Source of the DNA: Spongiivirga citrea
GTDB taxonomy: Bacteria > Bacteroidota > Bacteroidia > Flavobacteriales > Flavobacteriaceae
Direction of reading: 5' to 3'
NCBI RefSeq assembly: GCF_010671565.1
Contig: NZ_JAABOQ010000001.1
Coordinates: 372,001 to 436,000 of the forward strand
DNA: 64,000 nucleotides
Positions 55,427 through 61,700 of the stretch are shown piece by piece. Position numbers and translations under genes: made by a program. The notes beneath the pieces are model-generated. The model did no database searches and was not told the DNA's origin. It was given only the letters and a program-made list of their open reading frames with translations. How positions within the stretch are numbered: the first letter of the stretch is position 1; each line of letters begins with the position of its first letter.

Positions 55427-56280
55427 AGTAGTTTTTGCAATTTTTCAATATTCTTTTGATTCATCCTAACAAACTCATCTTTGCCAAGTGAATCAGCAAT
55501 TTTAAGTGAGGCTTTAGCTTCTTTAATTGCGTTTTTATAGTCCTTTTTTTTCTCTAGAACCAAAGATCGAATACGATGAATATAATAAGTTCGTCCACCA
55601 AGTGTCTCAGCTTTATCTAACCATTTTAAAGCCTTAATTAAATCGTGGTCCTGCTCTTGATAATATCTAGCCGCCTGGTAATAACTCATTGCTGTCGGAT
55701 TGTCTTTCAATAATGTTTTAATCCGACCAAGCATCATTTCATGTGTATCAACCTTAATAGGAATACTAACCTTGGTATGTTCCCAGATCCATTCCATTAT
55801 TCCGCTATTGTGATCTAAATGATTTAGGGTGATTAAAAAGGTCTCTTGAAAATCAGCAGTTTTTTCGGGTTTTATTTGAATTCTGAACGCGTCCTCTTGC
55901 GGCTTGTAGTCGGTACGCCCGTCACCCCAATGAGTCAGATTAGTATGAAAAATAACTTCCCAATATTCCTTATGAGGTATAGCATACAGAACATAAGTTC
56001 CTTTTTTTAATAGATGTTCTCCTATTGTAATATCATGAGAAGTAGTGAACTTGGTCGATTCATTAGCACCTACTCTCCAAATGCGATCATAAGGCATCAA
56101 GTCTCCAACAATGTTCCTTCCCCTTGCGCTTGGTCTTGAATAATCTATAGTAATAGTGACTAAGCCTATTTCTTGTTTTACCGAAGAAAACGGACTCATT
56201 TTAGGATGTGTAATTTGGGATATGGAGACTTGCCATATCAACATAAAAACCAAAAAACATATATATCTTAACTTACCCAT
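55423..56280 (-). CDS. DUF2911 protein with C-terminal TPRs
   Basis: 285 residues. Signal peptide to about residue 21. DUF2911 core (about 35-175): VTIDYSRPSARGRNIVGDLMP, WRVGANESTKFTT, KGTYVLYAIPHKEYWEVIFH. The C-terminal part (about 195-285) has TPR-like helices (AMSYYQAARYYQEQDHDL, ALKWLDKAETLG, YKNAIKEAKASL). The role of DUF2911 is unknown. The start is inside the end of the small membrane-protein gene (13 bases overlap), so translational coupling is likely. It is last in a four-gene operon. Confidence 0.88.
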   Translation of the reverse strand: MGKLRYICFLVFMLIWQVSISQITHPKMSPFSSVKQEIGLVTITIDYSRPSARGRNIVGDLMPYDRIWRVGANESTKFTTSHDITIGEHLLKKGTYVLYAIPHKEYWEVIFHTNLTHWGDGRTDYKPQEDAFRIQIKPEKTADFQETFLITLNHLDHNSGIMEWIWEHTKVSIPIKVDTHEMMLGRIKTLLKDNPTAMSYYQAARYYQEQDHDLIKALKWLDKAETLGGRTYYIHRIRSLVLEKKKDYKNAIKEAKASLKIADSLGKDEFVRMNQKNIEKLQKLL

Positions 56281-56549
56281 TCTTGAATTAAATGTACCAA
56301 ACGTATTTCATAAAAACGCAAGGCCGAGATTAGTACAATCGATAGTATTACAAAAATGCCGCTGAACTTCTTTTGCTTTATTTGATAAAAAGCTAGTCCT
56401 CCCAATATCAATAAAAGAGCTGCCAAAATCAGATTTGGGACGAGCCAAGCGCCACGAAAAATAGCGCTTATTTTAAGTAAGCCCATAAACAAGCAATAAT
56501 AAGCCACGATTCTCGTAATCATGACAATAGCTCCTTTCATTTTATTCAT
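56268..56549 (-). CDS. small membrane protein, unknown
   Basis: 93 residues with three hydrophobic segments (about 8-28, 34-55 and 60-80), no signal of a family. It starts directly after the amidase stop with no gap, and its end overlaps the DUF2911 gene by 13 bases. That tight packing is the main evidence that it is a real gene. Confidence 0.68.
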   Translation of the reverse strand: MNKMKGAIVMITRIVAYYCLFMGLLKISAIFRGAWLVPNLILAALLLILGGLAFYQIKQKKFSGIFVILSIVLISALRFYEIRLVHLIQEWVS

Positions 56550-58208
56550 CTACTGATATTTTTTAGGGGTCTTACGTTCCTTGCTTACTTTTTCATACGC
56601 GCTACCAAGTTGTAATAACTTTTCTTCTTCAAACTGTTTTCCTATAAACGTTAAGCTCATCGGCTCACCACTTTCCTGATATCCCATAGGAACTGTTAAG
56701 GCTGGGTACTTCGCGACGGCAGCATAACCCGCATGATAATTATTTATAGAAAGTACTGCATCTACCTTTAAATCATCTAATGCAGTATTAAAGAAATTAC
56801 GACCTAAAGCTTCTAAATTTGATTTTATCACATTTAGTTCTTCAACCGTTGTAGTATCGCTTACAATACCTTCAAACAATTGCTGCCCGTAAGGTGCTCT
56901 TATTAGGGAATCTTGTTTATTGAAATTCACGACATCTTTGACCGATTTATATGATAAATCCTTATTTCCGTAATCAGCAAAATAATAAGGTAAGTCTATT
57001 TTCATATCAATATTCAACAAGGTAATAAAACCAGATAATCCTGGACTACCTGGATCAAATTCAACCAGCTCGGCTCCCGCTTTTGCTATTTTATCTAATG
57101 CAGCTACGTACAAAGAGTCTTCCTTCAAAGCTTTTATAACGCCAAAACGTTTTCCTTTTAGATCGGCATCTTCAATTTCTTTTAAATTCACTTGAATAGA
57201 CTCTACTGTACTAGAATCTGCCTTGTCCTTGCCTAACATAGCATTAAGCAAAATGGCATTATCAACTACACTTTTTGTCATTGGGCCTGGAGTGTCTAAA
57301 GTACTAGAAATAGGCACTATTCCTCCACGACTTAACTTACCAATTGTTGGTTTTAAACCGACAATACTGTTTTTACTTGATGGTGATAAAATCGATCCGC
57401 TTGTCTCGGTACCGACCGTAGCTACTGCATAATTGGCTGCTCCTGCTACTCCACTACCTGAGCTCGAGCCCCCACTCTCAAACTGCATACGCCCGTAGGG
57501 ATTCATTGTTTGTCCACCTAGCGCGCTATAGCCTAAAGGACAACCGCTACAAAAGAAATAAGCCCATTCACTTAAATTCGCCTTCCCTAAAATAATCGCA
57601 CCACTTTCCTTTAATTGCTTAGTGATGAACGCATCATCAACCATATTATCTTTTAGCGCAACCGCTCCTGCTGTTGTCGGAATTCCTGCTAATCCGATAT
57701 TATCCTTGATCAAAATCGGCATTCCTTTGATCGAGTAAAGGTCCATTGCTTCTGCATCCAAATTTTCATCTAGATCTATTGCAATACGAACCGCTTCCGG
57801 ATTTAAAGCAATAACCGCATTTAATGACAAAGTGTTATCACTTTCAAATTGACGAATTCGGTAAATGTAAAATAAGGTCAACTGCTCATAGGTCAATTTC
57901 CCTTCTTTTATACTTTTATTAATTTCAGGAATTGATTTTTCAAGTATGTACGGCTTTAATCCTTCATATTCCGCAGCTGAAAAGTATGACAACTCGGTAA
58001 TAAAAGGTTCCCAAATACTATTCTTATCTGTGACAACTGAGTTTACCAACTTATAACGCATTCGTTCGCTTTCGTGCTCTTGCTGAGCAGCAAGATCAAC
58101 AGACTCGTCATAAGCTTCCCAAATGACAGCTGGTTCTTTTTGTTTTACCTCCTTTTTGCATGCGATCAAGAGGGCAAAAACGGTAAATACTACTAGTAGT
58201 TTTTTCAT
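56550..58208 (-). CDS. amidase-signature family hydrolase, lipoprotein
   Basis: 552 residues. Lipobox LLIAC places the acylated Cys near 17, so it is exported. The amidase-signature core is present: catalytic Lys in ILIKDNIGLAG, first Ser in FESGGSSSGSGV, and second Ser in GTETSGSILSPSSKNSIVG. So it should hydrolyse amides in the periplasm or at the surface. The family covers glutamyl, fatty-acid and peptide amides, and substrate cannot be read. It lies one base after the alpha/beta hydrolase gene. Confidence 0.92.
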   Translation of the reverse strand: MKKLLVVFTVFALLIACKKEVKQKEPAVIWEAYDESVDLAAQQEHESERMRYKLVNSVVTDKNSIWEPFITELSYFSAAEYEGLKPYILEKSIPEINKSIKEGKLTYEQLTLFYIYRIRQFESDNTLSLNAVIALNPEAVRIAIDLDENLDAEAMDLYSIKGMPILIKDNIGLAGIPTTAGAVALKDNMVDDAFITKQLKESGAIILGKANLSEWAYFFCSGCPLGYSALGGQTMNPYGRMQFESGGSSSGSGVAGAANYAVATVGTETSGSILSPSSKNSIVGLKPTIGKLSRGGIVPISSTLDTPGPMTKSVVDNAILLNAMLGKDKADSSTVESIQVNLKEIEDADLKGKRFGVIKALKEDSLYVAALDKIAKAGAELVEFDPGSPGLSGFITLLNIDMKIDLPYYFADYGNKDLSYKSVKDVVNFNKQDSLIRAPYGQQLFEGIVSDTTTVEELNVIKSNLEALGRNFFNTALDDLKVDAVLSINNYHAGYAAVAKYPALTVPMGYQESGEPMSLTFIGKQFEEEKLLQLGSAYEKVSKERKTPKKYQ

Positions 58209-58209
58209 T

Positions 58210-59232
58210 TTATAGTTGAATTTCTTTTTTAATTGGTTTCAGACTTAGGGTGGCCTCGAGATACTCGATCGTCCTATTTTTTACACTCTCAAAATCTTTA
58301 CTTGTAATATGCGAAGTCATTACATGGTCATTGACATTGGCAAATGCCTGTTTACTTTTTAGTGTGTTTTTAGTTCCTAGCTTTCCATACATGTCCAACA
58401 TCGCAGAAACCGAAACTACTTTATCCTGATTTTCTTCATCTCGATAGTAATATCCCATAAAAACAGGCTGTTTTATAGCACCAAAGACATCCTCGTTCAT
58501 CGTATCATCAATCAACGCCTGCAAATGAGTCAAAGCTTCTACTCTGTATTTTGTTGTCCAATATTGCCGTTTGATAGAATCGGCTTTGAATGAAAAGTAG
58601 TCCCCTCCTTGCACCAATCGAACCAATTGTAACCCCCAAGGTCCTGATAACAATTTAGACGAACTATCATAGATTTCAACATTTGGAGAATACAATAATA
58701 AAGCCTCGATATCAGGATGCTCACTAGCTAACCACAAACCGATAGTACCTCCTGTTGAAGTGCCCATAACAATTACCTTTTCTCCTATTGTTTTTGCAAC
58801 AGCTAAGGCTCTTTTTGCACTATTCAAATAATCGGTAGCAGTTAGATTGAGCATTGGCTCCCCTTCATTTAAACCATGGCCGGCAAGTCGAGGTAAATAT
58901 AAATTGGCTCCATATCGTTTTGCCATTTGTCGATGTAAGGGCGCGCCTTCTTCATGGCTTGCAGACCAACCATGGAAATACACAAAACTATATTTAGTTT
59001 TTTTAGGAATTGAATCAAACCACACGATGGTAGATTGATTGTCAATTTTTACTTTTTCATTTGATTCTTCCTGGCTATTTATCTCATTTTCTAATTGTAG
59101 AAGATCTGTTGTTAGCTCAGGTAAATCCGGATTTAATTCTGGTTTTTCTACCCGTGGACCGAGAAAATAAACAAGAGCCAAAAGCGCTATGAGAATAAGC
59201 AAAAAACGAAAAGTCTTCTTTAAAAACCGCAC
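58210..59232 (-). CDS. alpha/beta hydrolase, exported
   Basis: 340 residues from GTG 59230-59232. An N-terminal hydrophobic segment (about 7-27) is a signal or anchor. The nucleophile elbow is GTSTGG in KVIVMGTSTGGTIGLWLA. The oxyanion strand carries FVYFHGWSAS, and a late His is in VNDHVMTSH. It is a lipase/esterase-type fold with unknown substrate. It heads the operon with the amidase and DUF2911 genes. Confidence 0.87.
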   Translation of the reverse strand: MRFLKKTFRFLLILIALLALVYFLGPRVEKPELNPDLPELTTDLLQLENEINSQEESNEKVKIDNQSTIVWFDSIPKKTKYSFVYFHGWSASHEEGAPLHRQMAKRYGANLYLPRLAGHGLNEGEPMLNLTATDYLNSAKRALAVAKTIGEKVIVMGTSTGGTIGLWLASEHPDIEALLLYSPNVEIYDSSSKLLSGPWGLQLVRLVQGGDYFSFKADSIKRQYWTTKYRVEALTHLQALIDDTMNEDVFGAIKQPVFMGYYYRDEENQDKVVSVSAMLDMYGKLGTKNTLKSKQAFANVNDHVMTSHITSKDFESVKNRTIEYLEATLSLKPIKKEIQL

Positions 59233-59389
59233 TTGGAAGTAGTATTATTTTAGGTGTTTAAAGATACTGCTTAGAATTTGAAATAGGAATGCGTTAACAA
59301 CATTAATTAGGCGGCTTGACAAGCGGAGTCTATATGATCTCAACCTAACAGTAAGCTTTTGGATACAGCAATAAAGACTTTATGAAACA

Positions 59390-59432
59390 AAAAAGCCAAG
59401 AAACCAGACTGAAAATAGTCCTGTTTCTTGGC
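59390..59432 (-). terminator. terminator after the peptidyl-prolyl isomerase (minus strand)
   Basis: On the minus strand GCCAAGAAACAGGACT pairs with AGTCTGGTTTCTTGGC (one bulge), followed by TTTTTTG. It starts about 24 bases after the gene's stop. Confidence 0.85.
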
Positions 59433-59455
59433 GCTAACTTTTTGCTTCTTGGTCC

Positions 59456-60391
59456 TTATTTAACAGCAACCAATTCTACGTCAAAAACGAGGTTTGCATT
59501 TGGTGGAATTACACCGCCTGCACCACGCTCACCATATCCTAGATGACTTGGGATTACTAAACGAGCTTTATCACCAACTTCTAGTAGTGCGATACCTTCG
59601 TCCCAACCAGCAATTACCTGACCTACGCCTAAAGCAAAATCAATTGGTTGGTTTCTTTTAAAAGAAGAATCGAATACAGTCCCGTCATCTAACTGTCCTT
59701 TATAGTGAACCGATACTGTTTTTCCTTTTCCAGCTTTTACACCAGAATTTCCTTTTTGAATGATTTGGTAACGAAGTCCGCTATCAGTTCTTTCAAATCC
59801 GGCAGATAATTTATCTAAAGCAGCATTTTGAGCTTGAACCGCTGCGGCTAAACGAGCTTCACGAGCACCTTCAAAAGTTCTAAATGCCTCAATAGCATTA
59901 AACGCTTCTGCAGAAGCACCAACACGAACGATTTCAATACTATCAATAGTATCTCCTTGTGCAACTGTATCTACAATATTTTGTCCTTCAATCACATTAC
60001 CAAAAACAGTATGCTTACCATCTAACCAATCAGTAGCGATATGAGTGATAAAAAACTGACTTCCGTTTGTTCCTGGACCCGCGTTTGCCATCGAAAGCAT
60101 ACCAGGGCCGCTATGTTTTAAATCAGGATGAATTTCGTCATCAAATTGATATCCAGGACCACCTACTCCACTTCCTTGTGGGCATCCACCTTGGATCATA
60201 AAATCAGGAATCACCCTGTGGAATTTAAGTCCATTGTAATATGGTGTGCCTTGAGGTTTTACATCATTTTCTAAGTTTCCTTCAGCCAACCCAACAAAAT
60301 TACCAACTGTACCTGGTGTTTTTTCAAATTCTAGATTTACCAAGATCTCCCCTTTAGAGGTATTGAATTTGGCATATAAACCGTCTTGCAT
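59456..60391 (-). CDS. cyclophilin-FKBP fusion peptidyl-prolyl isomerase
   Basis: 311 residues. Residues ~1-155 are a cyclophilin: [34 protein letters not shown] and [10 protein letters not shown]. Residues ~200-311 are an [34 protein letters not shown] and [24 protein letters not shown]. Linker about 156-195 is Ala-rich. Key binding residues of both domains appear intact. No signal peptide, so cytosolic. Both domains catalyse proline isomerisation, so the fusion may serve one client with two sites. Confidence 0.93.
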   Translation of the reverse strand: MQDGLYAKFNTSKGEILVNLEFEKTPGTVGNFVGLAEGNLENDVKPQGTPYYNGLKFHRVIPDFMIQGGCPQGSGVGGPGYQFDDEIHPDLKHSGPGMLSMANAGPGTNGSQFFITHIATDWLDGKHTVFGNVIEGQNIVDTVAQGDTIDSIEIVRVGASAEAFNAIEAFRTFEGAREARLAAAVQAQNAALDKLSAGFERTDSGLRYQIIQKGNSGVKAGKGKTVSVHYKGQLDDGTVFDSSFKRNQPIDFALGVGQVIAGWDEGIALLEVGDKARLVIPSHLGYGERGAGGVIPPNANLVFDVELVAVK

Positions 60392-60413
60392 TTTTCTATT
60401 TTTAAATTGGGTG

Positions 60414-60421
60414 CAAAGGTA
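60414..60421 (-). promoter_or_regulatory. candidate -7 box for the isomerase gene (TACCTTTG)
   Basis: Minus-strand TACCTTTG, matching TAnnTTTG, 23 bases before ATG 60391. No clear -33 element. Confidence 0.5.
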
Positions 60422-60534
60422 ATTAATTCTGAAGTTTTCATTGTTGTTTTGAAAGTAGATTGTAGTAAATGAGAATACTAAAGTAAATTAGCATTTATAA
60501 ATTCGTAAAAAATAGGATTACTAATGCGTATTTG

Positions 60535-61158
60535 ATGAAACAGATTGCGAATAAAATAGCGTTTTTAGGTAAGGCTTTAGCTGACGAAATATTGCATGCG
60601 GCCATTGTTAAGCAAATACCTAAGGCCACAGAAATTTTAAGAAAAGATCAATATATTAATGTAATTCCATTTGTGGTCGAAGGACTTGTTAAGGTGATCT
60701 CTAGATTTGAAGAACGAGAACTGCTTTTGTATTACATTCAACCAAAAGAAAGTTGTATAATGTCTTTTTCAGCAGGATTGTACAATCAACCAAGCAAAAT
60801 ATATGCGGTTACTGAAGAGGATTCTACGCTACTTTTATTACCTGTAGAAAAGGTGAGAGAATGGATAAAAACATATCCCAAACTCAATGAGTTATTTTAC
60901 CAGCAATACAACGAACGTTATGTCGATCTCTTAACTAGCATAGAGCAAATTTTGATTAGCAAAATGGATAAACGACTATATGACTATTTAAAAGAGAAAG
61001 CGAAAGTAACGGCAAATAACGAGTTGAAAATTACGCACAATCAAATAGCAAACGAATTAGGCACTGTACGCGAAGTAATTAGCCGAGTATTGAAAAAATT
61101 AGAGGTAGAAAACAAAATTAAACAGTCATCACAAACCATAAAAGTACTTTCGGCGTGA
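60535..61158 (+). CDS. Crp/Fnr-family transcriptional regulator
   Basis: 207 residues from ATG 60535 (an in-frame TTG one codon earlier is less likely). The N-terminal cyclic-nucleotide-like sensor domain lacks the FNR cysteine cluster and has no conserved cAMP pocket motif that I can see, so the signal is unknown. The winged HTH (about 160-207) reads ITHNQIANELGTVREVISRVLKKLE. In the recognition helix the residues at the CRP positions are Arg, Glu and Arg (R-E-V-I-S-R), which in CRP contact GTGA. A GTGA-N6-TCAC palindrome overlaps the 3' end of this gene. The adjacent target genes are a DUF2892 pair. Confidence 0.9.
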   Translation: MKQIANKIAFLGKALADEILHAAIVKQIPKATEILRKDQYINVIPFVVEGLVKVISRFEERELLLYYIQPKESCIMSFSAGLYNQPSKIYAVTEEDSTLLLLPVEKVREWIKTYPKLNELFYQQYNERYVDLLTSIEQILISKMDKRLYDYLKEKAKVTANNELKITHNQIANELGTVREVISRVLKKLEVENKIKQSSQTIKVLSA

Positions 61159-61168
61159 CTTTAGTCAC
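61155..61168 (+). promoter_or_regulatory. CRP-type operator GTGA-CTTTAG-TCAC
   Basis: A perfect palindrome, GTGACT-TT-AGTCAC, equal to GTGA-N6-TCAC, overlapping the stop codon of the regulator. It is centred about 40 bases before the start site predicted from the -7 box at 61191, the class II activator position. Confidence 0.7.
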
Positions 61169-61190
61169 TTCTTTTTAGCAAAATCGAGAC

Positions 61191-61198
61191 TACTTTTG
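61191..61198 (+). promoter_or_regulatory. candidate -7 box TACTTTTG
   Basis: TACTTTTG fits TAnnTTTG and lies 10 bases before ATG 61208. A T-rich patch at 61172-61176 sits near the -33 position but is no clean TTG, as expected of an activated promoter. Confidence 0.6.
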
Positions 61199-61207
61199 TT
61201 TAGTAAA

Positions 61208-61306
61208 ATGGATAAAAACAAGATAATAAAGCTAGGTTTAGTGTGCATAATTTGCTTGGGCATTATTTATGGAGCCGTTTTACTTTTAACCAATGTGTTT
61301 AACTAA
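61208..61306 (+). CDS. small single-helix membrane protein (32 aa)
   Basis: MDKNKIIKLGLVCIICLGII followed by YGAVLLLTNVFN and stop: one membrane helix of about 22 residues, short basic N-terminus. It sits between the predicted promoter and the DUF2892 gene (11-base gap). Such peptides are common with DUF2892 proteins, but its family is not known to me. It is the first gene of the regulator's probable target operon. Confidence 0.55.
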   Translation: MDKNKIIKLGLVCIICLGIIYGAVLLLTNVFN

Positions 61307-61317
61307 AATTAATTATT

Positions 61318-61524
61318 ATGAAAAAAAACATGGGAACTACGGATAAGATTGTTAGATTGCTAGTCGCAATCGTTGCGGCCGTTTTGTATTTTACAGGAAC
61401 GGTAACTGGAACATTGGGAATAGTACTATTAGTGGCTGCAGGAATATTTTTACTAACTAGTTTGGTTAGTTTTTGTCCGCTTTACGCTCCTTTTGGTATT
61501 AGCACCTGTTCAGTAAAGAAGTAG
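61318..61524 (+). CDS. DUF2892 (YgaP-type transmembrane) protein
   Basis: 68 residues: two membrane helices (about 10-28 and 30-48) and the C-terminal FCPLYAPFGISTCSVKK with the family's two cysteines. The opening KKNMGTTDKIVRLL is typical of DUF2892. In YgaP the same domain is fused to rhodanese; here it stands alone. A link to thiol or sulfur stress is thus suggested, not shown. It is in the predicted regulon of the upstream Crp-family regulator. A terminator follows at 61586. Confidence 0.9.
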   Translation: MKKNMGTTDKIVRLLVAIVAAVLYFTGTVTGTLGIVLLVAAGIFLLTSLVSFCPLYAPFGISTCSVKK

Positions 61525-61585
61525 AGTCGAATCCCCTGACTATAAATATGAATCGATTCGGGCTTTAAAATCGATTTGTACTAAG

Positions 61586-61612
61586 AAAAACCCAGGTATA
61601 TCCTGGGTTTTT
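61586..61612 (+). terminator. rho-independent terminator after DUF2892
   Basis: AAAAACCCAGG / CCTGGGTTTTT with a 5-base loop, then TTCG. 61 bases after the stop codon. Confidence 0.88.
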
Positions 61613-61653
61613 CGATTAGTACTATTCTGAAATTTGAAATTTCAATGGAAAAT

Positions 61654-61690
61654 AAAAAAGTTCCAACGGCATATACCATTGGAGCTTTTT
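61654..61690 (-). terminator. terminator after fasciclin gene (minus strand)
   Basis: AAAAAGTTCCAACGG / CCATTGGAGCTTTTT, pairing with two G-U type mismatches, T tract on the minus strand. 10 bases beyond the stop. Confidence 0.75.
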
Positions 61691-61700
61691 ATGCTAATTA

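Noticed and set aside
60535-61158. Oxygen-sensing FNR protein
   Set aside because: The N-terminal cysteine cluster is absent and the recognition helix fits CRP-type rather than FNR-type sites.
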